64,000 nucleotides of DNA, from assembly GCA_009760855.2 (NCBI GenBank), contig WPIO01000079.1, positions 1,308,501 through 1,372,500 of the forward strand, in the 5' to 3' direction. Shown piece after piece: positions 11,004 through 21,790 of the stretch. Under the pieces are notes generated by a model that did not search any database, was not told the origin of the DNA, and saw only the letters and a list, made by a program, of their open reading frames with translations. The position numbers were made by a program, and so were the translations under genes. Source of the stretch: Cristatella mucedo. Its lineage: Eukaryota > Bryozoa > Phylactolaemata > Cristatellidae. Every line of letters starts with the position of its first letter. The stretch's first letter is position 1.

Positions 11004-11195
11004 GGAGCCGCGATGGCACACTAGGCAAGGCGGTTGCTTTCACGACCATGGCCCCGAGGTCGTGGGTTCGAGTTCTTCAGTGGGTGATTCTTTATCGCCG
11101 CTGCAATCGGTGGCGATAGCCGTAAAGGCTCTCCTGTCGCTAGGCAAAAGAGGCTGTTAAATCAGCCAGCATTTATTTTGTTTTATTTATTTTAT
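11004..11195 (+). mobile_element. SINE-1
   Basis: Complete plus-strand copy: head GAGCCGCGATGGCACACTAG, B box GTGGGTTCGAGTTCTTC, body ATAGCCGTAAAGGCTC, end GAGGCTGTTAAATCAGC and a TTTATTTTATTT tail. The palindrome before the B box is damaged in the loop (ACCATGGCCCCGAGGT). Confidence 0.93.
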
Positions 11196-12021
11196 AGTAT
11201 AAGCCTGCTTTCGATGCGTCAGAGCACTTCCTGCAGGCTAGTGCACCGCGAGAAAAGCCACGTGGTGGACTGCCGAGCCTGCTTGTGATCAGGCTCGCAC
11301 AGACATCTATATAAATAGGCCCTACACGATTTGACCACTCCTAAATCAGCATACAGTTTCTCCGTTCGGATGCAAATGCTGGTGCAAAACAGTTTGAATG
11401 GCTACAATGAAAGTGGACCGATAGCAAAGCAATCGAGGCTGTTTTACCCAAAGCAGGATGCGGATATGGGAATACGATGTTATCCAGGACAGTTGAGATA
11501 TTGTAGATCAATGACCATCACAGCTTTGTGTCCGAATGCTTGGGAAACACATGACCCGTAGGTGCTGGCTAGGTCATTAGTCTCGCATCGTTCGCTGGGA
11601 ACCTGAAAAAGGGCCCCCTGATTTTGTTTCAAATGTGCAGTCTTTAAAAAAATATGGCAGAAGCTGTAAAAGTTACTTGAGACATGTCTGTGCAGTTTCA
11701 ACACTTAAAAACGGAAAAGTTTGCCACTATTAATTATATTTTTGTGATTCTTATTATTGAAATATTTCAAAAATCGCAACGGTCGAGGTAGAAAATCTCA
11801 GTTTTTGTTGCACCCATGATGTATCTAAATTTATGTTAAATATAATTGATGTATCTAAATTGATGTGTCCAAATTTATTTTTTATAAATTGCATGATGTA
11901 TCTAAATTTAACAGAGTAGGCAAACTCTGTGCCAACATAGCACACCTGTCAAACGACAACGTTCTAAAGCGGTGGTGTCGCCTCCCCCCCCCCCCCGACC
12001 AAGACAAAAGATTGGAATAAA
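11196..12021. other. Unassigned stretch with diverged short repeats
   Basis: No exon recognised. At 11818-11915 the word GATGTATCTAAATT recurs three to four times with drift, an old AT-rich minisatellite. A run of C residues lies at about 11983-11996. Confidence 0.5.
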
Positions 12022-12170
12022 AAAAATACGATTAATTTGTATAGCCCCCTAAGAGAACCTAATCTCTGTCCAGGCGCTTCACATGCTCCACCGCATGGCT
12101 AAAGACCAAGGACCCAGTCGCCAATACGAGGAGCAGGCACGTGACCCCAGGGTTAAACCAGAGCGCCTCC
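12022..12170 (-). mobile_element. SINE-2, minus strand, diverged
   Basis: Tail words TTTGTATAGCCCCCTAAGAG and AATCTCTGTCCAGGCGCTTC at the left, and GGGTTAAACCAGAGCG, the head complement, at the right. Confidence 0.75.
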
Positions 12171-12351
12171 TTTGCATGCTTTCAGACTTAGGCACTCCCA
12201 CGTGCCCTGTTCGTGAGTGTGGCCAGGCTTTTGCTTTTGAAGCTCTGCTGGGGCGATGCATTTTAGCCAACGCACCCTGGCCATGGTACAACAAGAAAAG
12301 AAGGTATACCATTATGAATTTAATACGAAAAGATGGTTGCGGTCATTTAAA
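12171..12351. other. Unassigned stretch
   Basis: The plus strand is open across it and continues from the SINE. The predicted peptide has spaced Cys residues but no recognisable zinc finger. Confidence 0.3.
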
Positions 12352-12652
12352 GATAATAATAATAATAATGCACTTGATAAAGCGCCCTCAGAGAACTCAA
12401 TCTCTCTCTAGGCGCTTTACATTTGCTGCAAGGGGAAATGCAATTGAATGGTGAGTAATATCATGCTTGATAAACAAACAAAATGAGTAACATAGTTAGG
12501 GGTGACATGCACAGGGTCAGCATGCAAATGTGGTTAGTGGCAGCATGCACAGTGTCAGCACGCATAAACATGTGAAGGACAAATCACAGAGACCCACTAA
12601 ATGCTGTCCTAAATAGGTGTGTTTTTAAGTTCTTTTTAAATGTGGTCAAGTC
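12352..12652 (-). mobile_element. LINE-A 3' part, minus strand, interrupted
   Basis: ATA repeat tail, 3' UTR and the start of the C-terminal codons, running up to TGTGGTCAAGTC. It resumes after an inverted LINE-A insertion. AAGTC at 12648-12652 is repeated at 12869-12873. Confidence 0.93.
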
Positions 12653-12868
12653 TTATGCGTGCTGACACTGTTCATGCTGCCACTAACCACATTTGCATGC
12701 TGACCCAGTGCATGTAACCCCTAACCATGTTATTCATTTTGTTTGTTTTTCAAGCATGATTTTACTTACTATTCTATTGCGTATCACTTTGCAGCAAATG
12801 TAAAGCGCCTAGAAAGAGATTAAGTTCTCTGAGGGCGCTTTATCAAGTGCAATATTATTATTATTATT
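12653..12868 (+). mobile_element. LINE-A 3' fragment nested in opposite orientation
   Basis: A 216-base plus-strand LINE-A 3' end (starting at ATGCGTGCTGACACTG, ending in an ATT repeat) sits inside a minus-strand LINE-A. The AAGTC duplication on both sides marks it as a separate retrotransposition. Confidence 0.93.
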
Positions 12869-13575
12869 AAGTCAGGGGATGTTCTGATGCAAGTCGGGAG
12901 GGAGTTCCAGGCTTTGGGAGCATACGAACTAAATGCACGGTCTCCAAAGGATTAGAGGTTTGTACGAGGTATTTGTAGACTGTTGGATTCCGGAAAGCAG
13001 GTGGTACGATGCTTGGCCTGGAGGGGGAGTAGATCTGAGAGATAGGCTGGAGCCAAAGAATGAAGTGACCTAAAAGTGAGCAAAAAAACCCTGAAGTCAA
13101 TCCGTTGCTTGACTGGTAGCCAGTGCAGGTCGGCAAGAAGTAGTGTAATGTGGCAACTGCGACGCTCATGACAGACAAGCCTAGCTGTGGAGTTCTGCAC
13201 CAGCTGCAATCGCCTGATCGCACATGCTGGTTGGCCAGTAAGCAGTGAGTTGCAGAAGTCGAGACGGGATGTCACGAATGCATTGACCAACTTGGACGTG
13301 GTATCCTTATCTAAACAAGCCCGAATTTTAGCAATGTTATGAAGCTGAAAATAGGCAGATTTGACTGTGGAGCTGATATGGTTGTCTAACGAGAGGTCGC
13401 TATGGAACATGACACCTAGATTTCGAGCTGATTCAACAGGAGATAGGCTGGCAGAGCCAATTTTGAGTGTCAGCCTTTCCAATTTGTGAATCACACTGGG
13501 TTTGCCCATAACTAGTAAGTTAGTTTTATCATCGTTTAGTTTTGATATTTTAAAATGAGAACACTTGCACTGCAT
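12869..13575 (-). mobile_element. LINE-A ORF2 C-terminal region, minus strand
   Basis: The minus strand is open for 207 codons (13575-12952) and is the best-preserved LINE-A protein segment here. Motifs in order are KLNDDKTNLLVMGKPS, SLSPVESARNLGVMF, HISSTVKSAYFQLHNIAKIR, TSRLDFCNSLL and LLADLHWLPVKQRIDF. This is the part after the YADD palm of an L2/CR1-group reverse transcriptase. The catalytic residues themselves are not in this copy. Confidence 0.93.
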
Positions 13576-13689
13576 ACCAGAACTTTTAGTGCGTCTTGCA
13601 TTTACTTTGTCGTTGGACGTGCAGGAAATAACCGATGAATGATGGCAGCTTTGTAATCTCTATCCGGCACTCAGAATTACCTCCCAGAT

Positions 13690-13862
13690 GTTCTTTACAA
13701 ATGCTGTAACTCGCCACTCGCTGTGCAATAAGATGCTTACGGTTGGTGCAAAACTCTACAGCTAGGCTTGTTCTTCGTGAGCATGACAACTTCTTTACGA
13801 CAAAACTTCTCACCGATCTACACTGGCTCCCCATCAAGCAGTGTATCGACTTCATGGCTGTG
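13690..13862 (+). mobile_element. LINE-A ORF2 fragment
   Basis: Encodes pieces like VQNSTARLV and LHWLPIKQCIDF on the plus strand. It breaks off at ATCGACTTC, after which SINE-2 sequence begins. Confidence 0.8.
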
Positions 13863-13925
13863 GGCTCGAGCCCTGCGGCACATTTAAAGCGCCTGGATAG
13901 AGGTTGCATTCTGTTTGGGCATTAA
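13863..13925 (+). mobile_element. SINE-2 3' end
   Basis: GGGCTCGAGCCCTGCGGCAC is the SINE-2 B-box region, followed by a TTTAAAGCGCCTGGATAGAG tail. Confidence 0.75.
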
Positions 13926-13949
13926 GCATACAAAAGGTTGCGGCACTCA

Positions 13950-14365
13950 CATTTAGGTTCCTTCATTAGTTTGCTCTGACCTAGATACCTGAGATATATC
14001 ACAATCAGGCATCCCCTGAGACTAAATTCGTCGTTCTAACCACTCCGCTGACCCTGGTTGGCTGAGACTCTAACATACCTCAAATCTTGTGGTGACCGTA
14101 CCTCCGATTTCCTGTGCTTCCAAAGCCTTGAGCTCACTGTCGATTGACTTGGCAAAGTGCCCCCCCCCCATCTTGCCTACATTTACAAGAAGCTGAAGCC
14201 TGCAGCCTTTCCCCACCTTGCCTTTGCTCAGTCTGCGTGCAGTATCTTCTGTCTGTGTATGCGGCCTTAGTTTGGCCCTGGGGTAACGTGCCCTGCTGCA
14301 TATGTAAAGTGCCTGGGTAGAGATTAAGTTCTCTCAGGGTGCTATACGAATAACATTTATTTGTT
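13950..14365 (+). mobile_element. LINE-A relative (subfamily A2), C-terminus and 3' end
   Basis: Translated pieces resemble the LINE-A C-terminus (CGDRTSDF, then YIYKKLK). Its 3' UTR differs: GCATATGTAAAGTGCCTGGG, AAGTTCTCTCAGGGTGCTAT, then AATAACATTTATT. A C run at 14160-14169 interrupts it. A second short A2-like end follows at about 14405-14490. Confidence 0.7.
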
Positions 14366-14490
14366 TTTATTTGTGTGTGTGTGTGCCGAAATTGTGCGTG
14401 ATTATCACTAACCGATGGGCCTCTTTCCTTTCCAGTGTATGCAATTGTAATGTGCCTTAAGAGATTTTTTTCGGGTGCTCAATCAGGTTA

Positions 14491-14984
14491 TACCTGTAAA
14501 AAAATTACAGAAAATTCCTACTGTTTACAAAGTCGGGCCTGAGTTTCCATTGACCTAGCTGGTGAGCCTGGCCTTCTGAGGGCAATGTAACGGTTTTTTC
14601 TTGATGTACCAAAACCTCTGTAAAAAGAAAATTGACAATATTTGAAATAGATGATTAAATTTTTTTATATTATAGAATGACAAGTGTACATATATTCAAT
14701 TGTGTGTGTATTCTAAGTGATTTGCCCTCTTTTTATTCTTGATCTCTTTTTTTTATACAAGTATACTACTTCCTCACTTTTGGTAGTTTTTAGTTGTAGT
14801 CTTGCTCAAGGAAATTTAATTTTCAAGTATGAAGTGCATTTTTTCATTAGCATTTATATTCATGCAGCTTTTCCAATCTCTTCTTTTATTATCTGCTGGC
14901 ACATCCATGGTATTCACTGATGCAAAATATCTCTAATTTCCCCTGCAGTGTCTGATTAGTTGGTTTTAAGACTTTTTCTTGGCA
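14491..14984. other. Unassigned AT-rich stretch
   Basis: AT-rich with T runs. No exon, RNA or repeat recognised. Confidence 0.5.
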
Positions 14985-15190
14985 AAGGTTGTGCATGCTG
15001 CGACTGACCGAACTTGCATGCTGACCCTGTGCATGTCACCCCTAACCGTGTTATTCATGTTGTTTATCAAGCATGATATAACTTACCATTCGATCGCGTT
15101 TCCTTTGCAGCATATGTAAAGCGCCTAGAAGGAGATAGAGTTCTCTGAGGGAGTTTTATCAGATGCATTATTATTATTATTATTATTAAA
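14985..15190 (+). mobile_element. LINE-A 3' end
   Basis: GCATGCTGACCCTGTGCATG through AAAGCGCCTAGAAGGAGATA to an ATT repeat tail. Only the 3' UTR is present. Confidence 0.92.
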
Positions 15191-15574
15191 GGTGCTATAT
15201 TTTCGTGGTTAATGGTGAAATAGACAATTGGCACGTTCATTATTGACATTTTCACGTTTTGTGGTCATTTTTACTTTTACTTTTCGAATGTGCACATGAA
15301 TCCACTGATTTGGGATAATCGCGGACTTTTGAGCTAGAGTATATATTTCAGCCCACAGAGCTGCTTTTACAGCATTTCTCCTATTTGCCCAAACCTCACT
15401 TGTTGCGGAACTGTATACCAAAGATCGCAGCATGGCAGGCGATTTGTATTCCTAAGACGCTAGGACTCATTCGGGCAGTTGCGATACGTCGTGATTCGGC
15501 TCGAGTGCGATAGTGGAAAATTAAAGCCGAGGCTTCAAAGCCGGATGTTGAGCAGCCCCGGTTTAAGAGCAGTC
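15191..15574. other. Unassigned stretch
   Basis: Nothing recognised. The minus strand has open frames of 60-75 codons with no family resemblance. Confidence 0.5.
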
Positions 15575-15640
15575 TCTTTATAGCTCAATCGGTAGAGCAT
15601 CTGTAGCCCAGAGGTTTCGGGATTGTTCATCGTGCAAGGA
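15575..15640 (+). pseudogene. tRNA-like remnant
   Basis: TAGCTCAATCGGTAGAGCA is a good tRNA D arm and box A. The anticodon arm is shortened (TCTG, five-base loop, CAGA) and the T arm is broken (TTTCGGGATTGTTC). A dead tRNA or SINE head is the best reading. It lies just upstream of a SINE-1 copy. Confidence 0.45.
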
Positions 15641-15651
15641 GGGATTCTTGT

Positions 15652-15850
15652 TCGGTGAGCCGTAAGGGCTCACTAGTTAAGGCGGTTGCTTTTCACGACC
15701 TCGGCCCCGAGGTTGTGGGTTCGAATCCTGCGGTGGACGATCCTTTATCGCCACTACAAGCGGTGGTGATAGTAGCAAAGGCTCTTCTGTCGCTATACAA
15801 AAAGAGGCTGTTAAATCAGCTAGTCTTTATTTATTATTTATTACTTTATT
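15652..15850 (+). mobile_element. SINE-1
   Basis: Complete copy. The head GTGAGCCGTAAGGGCTCACT is altered, while the palindrome, the B box GTGGGTTCGAATCCTG and the body to GTTAAATCAGCTAGT are intact. Tail TTTATTTATTATTTATT. Confidence 0.94.
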
Positions 15851-16074
15851 TCGGAGCTTAGTCCCACGATAGGGGGCTTTCGGTAGCTCTGTATTTGGAA
15901 AGGGAAATTGTTTCATGTATTATGTCTACTACTAACTAGTACCATTATACTGTTTTGTGACTATCTGCGAATTATGATGATATCAGAACTCGAGTGTGAG
16001 CAGGTGATCTCGTGCAGGCACCGGGCGTGATGCATATCCAGGTGATGCGTTTATCGTGGCTCTATTCTGTTACC

Positions 16075-16276
16075 GTGTAGCGCAGTGGTTCTCAACATTC
16101 CTAATGCCGCGACCCTTTAATACGGTTCATGTTGTGGCAACCCCCAGCCATAAAATTATTGTTTGCGAAATGTGGAAGTGTGTGCGTTTTCTGATGGTCA
16201 TAGGCGACCCCTGTGAAAGGGTCGTTTGACCTCCAAAGGGGTTGCGACTCACAGGTTGAGAACTGCTGGTCTAGTG
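16075..16276 (+). mobile_element. SPIN-like hAT MITE with 8-bp target duplication
   Basis: The element proper is 16083-16268 (186 bases). It starts CAGTGGTTCTCAAC and ends GTTGAGAACTGCTG, imperfect terminal inverted repeats typical of hAT. Interior words (TAATGCCGCGACCCTTTAAT, AGGCGACCCCTGTGAAAGGG, GGGGTTGCGACTCACAGG) agree with the SPIN (Space Invader) non-autonomous family as I remember it. Flanks GTGTAGCG and GTCTAGTG match at six of eight positions, as expected for an aged 8-bp hAT duplication. No transposase is encoded. The interior seems shorter than the usual roughly 220-base MITE. Confidence 0.93.
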
Positions 16277-16502
16277 GTATTTGATGCCGATCGTATCATT
16301 TGTCAGCTTTTCCTCGAGTTGGTATTTATACCAGTCTTGGTCATTCGGCCATGATATCTAATATCATTACTTACATTTATTTGTATAGACAACAATATTC
16401 CAGAGCCTCTCCCCACTTAATGATTGACCGTGGCTTTGCGATCAGACAAAGCCCGATGATAATTATAATACTGGTACTAATACATTTGTTTAGCTCCCTC
16501 CG

Positions 16503-17110
16503 ATAATAATAATAATAATAATAATAAGAATAACACACTTGATAAAGCATCCTCAGAGAACTCACTTACTCTCATTTTACGCACTTTAAATATACAGTAA
16601 AGGATGCATGATCACATGGTTACTGGTAACATTCACAGTGTCAACATGCATATTACAATTAGTTGTAAAATACAAAGTGTTAGCATGACAATATGGTTAA
16701 TGGTAGCAAGCACAGTGTTGGCATGCGTAGGCACACCAAGGACAAGTAACCAGGACCCTGAAAATGCTGTAAGAAACGAGGACATTTTTAACTTCTTTTT
16801 AAATGCTATCGAGTCGGGTGATTTCTTTATGCCAGTCAAGAGTCAGTTCCAGGCTTTTGGAGCATACGAACTAAAGGCACAGTCTCCAAAGGATTTCAAG
16901 TTTGTTCCAGGCACAGGTTAACGATTTGAGTCAGAAGAGTGGGTGACACGGTGCCTAGCCTGATTTTGAGGACTAGTTCGGATAGGTTGGCTGGAGCCAG
17001 AGAATGAAAGTACCAACAAGTCTATGACAAAGCCTTGAAGTCGATGCGCTGCTTGATTGGGAGCCAGTGCACGTCGGCGAGAAGTGGTGCACTGTAGGAA
17101 CAACCTTGCT
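16503..17110 (-). mobile_element. LINE-A 3' fragment, minus strand
   Basis: An ATA repeat tail at left, then diverged 3' UTR and C-terminal codons to the tract encoding the HWLP-type motif at about 17050-17090. Many stops; an older copy than the others. Confidence 0.85.
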
Positions 17111-18217
17111 GGACGTAAATAAACGATTCAGGCTTCGGCCGGTGTGGCAGCCACTTTTAACTTCTGAGACAGCTGGCTTCTCTGATCGTCCATTGTTTCC
17201 GAGTTTTCTGCAAATAGTGAAACCCAAGCACCTGTCCTGCAGACAGTGATGAATTTCGGCCAACTTTCCTTAGCTGATAGAAGTAAAAAAAAAACTGTGC
17301 TGCTCCTCCATGTGGAAACCCCAGAAACCTGAAGCCTAAATCAAGGAGCCTCAACTCTGCCTACCTTTTGCCTCTCCTCGAAAATCTCTGTTCTGGCTTC
17401 TTGTCAAATAATGCAACGATTTACTAGTTGTTTTCTTTAGCCCGGTCCATCGCAATCTGAGCTGGCTCCGTGTATTTGTTCGAGGTTCGCTAGGCTAAAG
17501 GTCGCCACCTAGCCGACCTCAGAGACCTCAGATGCAAAGCAACTTGCTATTCTATGCAAGCAGTCGTGAGACTGTCGGTCGGTGATCTCTGCCCTCTGCT
17601 CTGCTGATCCCAAACTGCGGAGCTCGCTGCTCGTTACCAAGGTGCCAAGGACACACCTGCAGCTACTGGCTACTCCATTCCGCTGCTCCTCCTCTACCTT
17701 TGTTAACGTTGCCTTCCTAAAAAGCGCCTTCTTTCTCTCATCGCCGATCCTCTCATCTCGACGACTCCCAGTTATGCTGCACTCTGTCCGCACTCACGAG
17801 CTCACATTCCCCTATAGCGATGATACCGATGCATTTAGACAGGATGTTACTTTTTAAGCGAGATAGTCCGACATCGAGCGACTGCCGTTCCAGTTGCCGC
17901 TATGGCAGCCAGTTTAGCATCACAACGACCAACGATTTAGCAACAGCAAGTGCGTGGAGCAGCAGCAGCAGATCTATGCATTTACGGGCACAAGGCTAGG
18001 AGTCCGTGGATCAACAGGTACTAAACTCTTCAGTTAAGCTCAAGGCTGAACATTTGACTTCGTTCGGTAATGGCACCATAATCTCAATCGATTATTTCTA
18101 GGCGCGTTTTTCCTTGGGAGGAACGTTAGCAGAGCCGATTGAGACTTTACCAAAGGCCAATGTTTTTGTTTTCTTTGGTCGCACAGGTAGGCATACATCG
18201 TGGTTATGGCAACCATA
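17111..18217. other. Unassigned stretch
   Basis: Open frames of 90-95 codons exist on both strands at about 17509-17857 over the same bases. Neither shows a domain. I see no splice pattern that supports an exon. Confidence 0.45.
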
Positions 18218-18380
18218 GCCACGATGGTTTGGCCCAGTGGTTAAGATGCCTGCCTCGAACCAAGGTCAAGGTGAATGTATTTGATGACCAAGGTCGTGGA
18301 CTCGACCCCCATGGCATATGTGGAGCGTCTGAATAGAGATTCAAGTTCTTTTGGGGCGATATACAAATGAATTATATATT
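18218..18380 (+). mobile_element. SINE-2
   Basis: Complete plus-strand copy: head GATGGTTTGGCCCAGTGGTT, B-box region GTCGTGGACTCGACCCC and tail GAATAGAGATTCAAGTTCTT then ACAAATGAATTATA. Confidence 0.9.
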
Positions 18381-18894
18381 GAAGTGCGTCCTTAGCTATG
18401 TACACAAGTGTATTTCCAAAAAAAGGACGAGGTAGTTTAATGTAATCTCAGCATCAAGGCGAGAGTTTTGATCGACAATGCTGCCGATGAGACTTTTGGG
18501 TTTTGATTGAACTCGGCTCTTTTTTTTTTATAGAACTCATTCAAGCATGGTAGCGCCAACGACAAGCCTTCGGCAGCTGCAGCTAGAAGCTCCGTGAGAG
18601 GGCACCTCCTTGCCAACAACTCTTCCGCCGGTGTCCTGACTGCTGCAAAGCTGCTGCCTGCTGCTGCTGCTGCTGTCACTTCCAGTGGTCGCTTGGCAGA
18701 ACCCAGCCCTGCCGACAGGGGCACGCCTCTCTCCTCGGCTGCCATCCAGGTGATCGCTAATCGCTCGATCCTAGGTCCGGCACCTTGTCTGCGCGTGCTC
18801 GAGCACCGCTGCCGCTGTGCTGCTGCTGCTCGAAGCCGCTCTGTTATGATCGGCCGTTTTCGTGCTCACGCTCTGCTCTCGACAGGATTTGATC
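18381..18894. other. Unassigned stretch with a 102-codon minus-strand open frame
   Basis: The minus strand at 18745-18437 is open from an ATG (MAAEERGVPLSAGLG...) and rich in Ala and Leu. It looks like a possible first exon, but the plus strand is open too, and CTG repeats explain both. No domain recognised. Confidence 0.25.
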
Positions 18895-19660
18895 TACTCT
18901 TACCTTTCAGCACCTCAAAACTCACAAAACTTGCATGCAAGAAAGCTTTTCAGATTAAATGACGATGAAACCAACTTATGCATAAACTGGGCATTATTCG
19001 GAAATTGGAAAACATCTGCATGCGTAGCTCCGGTAGCATCTGCGTGGAAAATTAATGACATTCCGCCAAGACTTTTGTGACTCACCACTCGAAGTTCATT
19101 CGGCCAGTGCGATAAGGTGCGAAAATTGTTGCAAAACTTTGCAGCCAGGCTTGTCTGTTAGGAGCATTGCAATTATTGACTACACCACGTCTCATAGACC
19201 TGCACTGGCCTCACCGTCAAGCAGTCGGTGCAACCGACTTCAGATGGTTCTGACATTTTCGATTTTCTGTCATCATTCTGTTTCTGTGGCTTACCCATCT
19301 GAACTGTGAATCACTGTTTGCTGATCTACCGGCCTGTACAATCACGCTCTAACAGTTGGTGCAAAACTGCAGCTAGGCTCGTCTGTCGGGAGTGTCGCAA
19401 TTGCCGCATCACACCACTTCTAGCTGACATGCACTGGCTCACAGTCAAGCAACGCATCGACTTCAAGGTTGTGTCACTCCCTTTTAGGTCCCTTCATTCT
19501 TTGGCTCCAGGGCCAAGTATCGTACCACCCGCTTTTTGGAATCCAATTGTTTACCTATACCTCGTACAAATCTCAAATCCTTCGGAGACCATGCCTTTAG
19601 TTTGTATGATCACTATCTCCGTGGGCTTAGTCTATCGTCTTACAGGCTAGGTTTGTTGTA
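18895..19660 (+). mobile_element. Two tandem LINE-A ORF2 fragments
   Basis: The first (to about 19300) carries RLNDDETNL and the CQ-rich thumb segment. The second (about 19300-19655) repeats the thumb (ARLVCRECRNCRITPLLADM) through the HWLTVKQRIDFKVV motif. Both are broken. The join sits inside the same protein region, so these are two insertions or a duplication. Confidence 0.85.
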
Positions 19661-19840
19661 TGTGCTTGTTCAACTTTCTCTTTGGGGGGGGGCTAAATAA
19701 AGACGGCGGCCCCAATGCTTACACCCTATAGCTGTCTGTCATAGCGACGAGTTGTTCTTTTGTCAGTGGCATTGCTGGCTATGCTGCTTTGATACTTTGC
19801 CACTTTGTCAGCATTTTGCAGCAGTGCTGGCACGTTGCAG

Positions 19841-19960
19841 GCTCTGCGGCGAGTCATCCACGGTTCGGTTCACAGATCTTTCTCCGGCGAGTGGCTGACT
19901 TCGTCTCTGGGCTTTTTCCCTGAAGGTGGTCCCCTGTCATTTGGACTCCGTGCCCAGCGG
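19841..19960 (+). CDS. MINDY-4B-like, exon carrying the block before the catalytic site
   Basis: Forty codons, phase 0 at both ends, between an acceptor (GTTGCAG/GCT) and a consensus donor (CGG/GTAAGC). The peptide runs ALRRVIHGSVHRSFSGEW and ends GPLSFGLRAQR. It lines up with the FGS..F.EEW and LKYGIVQNK blocks that precede the catalytic Cys in MINDY-4. A second in-frame acceptor at 19821 (TTTTGCAG) would add six residues. The next exon begins exactly where the family alignment continues. Confidence 0.85.
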
Positions 19961-20369
19961 GTAAGCCGCCTGCGCAAATACCACACCCACACACGCATGT
20001 ACCCCCCCAAACACACCTGTACACTTAATCGCTCATATTCTTACATTCATACACATCGGAGAGACAAAAAGAGAGAAAGGGGGATAAGGCAAGGGCAGGG
20101 AGAGATTGTGCCTAGAGATGAGAGACCTGCAGAGACGGACATGCACAGACACACACAGGCTGCGTGTGTCTGTGCATGTGTGCACCCAAGCGTTTATCTT
20201 TGTCTCCAACTCCACAAAGCCCCAAGAGTGAAGTTGATGTGACGCTGGAGTTTTCTTTAACTCAGCAGTTTAGCGCCATTGCAGTTCCTTTGCTGAAAAA
20301 AGAAGCAGCAACCTCGGCTGAACCTCTTGAATGTCTTTGGTCACACGGAGGAGTCACGCCGTGGAGTTG
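19961..20369. other. Start of intron, CA-rich
   Basis: Contains CA/GT-rich simple sequence at about 19985-20215, including a weak inverted repeat (ACACACAGGCTGCGTGTGT). No exon seen. Confidence 0.6.
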
Positions 20370-20600
20370 GAGCTGCGGAGAGCGGAGGAGTGGTGTCGCT
20401 TGAATCGCGACTGAAACTTGTCTGAGAGTTCTTGTCAATGTATTCGACAAGCTGCTTAACGACAATGTTTTCGAGAAACCACTGTACAGAGAAGAAGACG
20501 AGGAGGGAGGAGTCGGGGCGATTGTTTCCTGGGACCTTAGAATCCAATCTAGGCCTTTTAAAATATTGGCCAAATGATGGCCAAGAAGACTTGTGAGAGT
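20370..20600 (-). mobile_element. LINE-B relative, reverse-transcriptase finger region, minus strand
   Basis: The minus strand encodes DSKVPGNNRP and then ENIVVKQLVEYIDKN, matching the NYRPVSLLPFLSKI..IVAKQLVE block that opens the reverse transcriptase in LINE-B. It is broken by frameshifts. Confidence 0.8.
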
Positions 20601-20829
20601 GACCCCCTTTATTCAGCAAAGCATAAAAAACCTGAATTAAAGCAGCTGTAGAACTTTTGTGGGATAAGAATTCCCAAAACTCTTTCCATCATTAAGGTTT
20701 GATGGCCGGAAGGGTGTCAAGCCTGAGAGAATCACACTGTGAGAGGTGCGCGATGGTCTTTCATGACTAGGGATGACTTAGATGTCTGCATGTTGGACTC
20801 GGCTTGTCTTGCATCTCTGATGGCAATCG

Positions 20830-21480
20830 ATTCTAACGTTGACCCATGCAAAAAGGGTTTATAGCCAAGCGATTCGAAAATAACGACAGCACGACCCCAC
20901 TGCCAACTTCATCAGACCGCACGGTCTGAAAGAATGAGAAACCGGGTTGGGTTGTTTTCTCAGAAACGATGCCAGCCGAGACGGGCAGGCGCCGTCCATG
21001 TCTCGGTCAAATGAAATGCAGCAAGTTTCTTGCGAGTGGTCACGAACAAGTAGCCCTTTGACCTTTAGTGAGGTGACATGTGACAGGTAGATTTCAAGAC
21101 GGCGTCTAATGCCACCGAGAGGCCGATTAGACGGATTGGGGTGCATGCAGCATGCATGCTTATTCTTTGGTGGGCCATCGTGACTACAGGCCCAAGTGGA
21201 CCCAGGTGTATTGACGGATTGCCTACTGCCTTTAAGGGATGTATTAAATAGAGACACAGCCGAATTAACGACTTTTGCTAGGCGGCATGCGGCGGAGGCA
21301 GTAACTAGCCAGTGGACTTGTGGAGTTCGAAGCAAGCTTGGTGACACCATGCAATCCAGGATTCGCTCGATACCAAGCCACGGTGAACGAGCCTCTAGCG
21401 AAAACAGTGTCATAAAGCGTATTTAATTTGCTGTAGGTAGTATTGATGGCCAACCGGTTGATGGGATGGCTGCACGATAC
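20830..21480 (-). mobile_element. LINE-B relative, 5' (endonuclease) region, minus strand
   Basis: The minus strand is open for 184 codons (21413-20859). The stretch TSLKVKGLLVRDHSQET corresponds to RSLKTKGLLISDQVVQE just before the LTETWM motif of the apurinic-type endonuclease in the LINE-B copy at 48.3 kb. The endonuclease catalytic motifs are not intact. With 20370-20600 it forms a broken, internally deleted element. Confidence 0.7.
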
Positions 21481-21582
21481 AGCCAGATTGTAAAAAGAAG
21501 GCCTGCCTGTAGGTATTTACTAGTGATGAGGTCACACCTCAAGCTAAGCAGGTTTTTTCGACAACCACATCTTAAGACAGTA

Positions 21583-21622
<40 letters not shown>

Positions 21623-21698
21623 TGTGTTTGTGTATGTTTGTGTTTGCTTGCTCGCGCTCGCACGTGTGTCTGTGTGTGTGTGCATGCGTGCATGCGTG

Positions 21699-21730
<32 letters not shown>

Positions 21731-21790
21731 CGCGTGTGTGTGTGTATGTGTGCATGCATGCGTGTGCATGCACGCTAGTGCATCTACATG
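21583..21790. repeat. (TG)n with interruptions
   Basis: About 200 bases of alternating TG with CATGCG and TTTG interruptions. Potential Z-DNA in an intron of the MINDY-4B-like gene. Confidence 0.95.

Noticed and set aside
12083-12345. Zinc-finger-like peptide with CPVRECGQAF
   Set aside because: The Cys spacing resembles half of a finger, but the His pair is absent and the left part is SINE-2.
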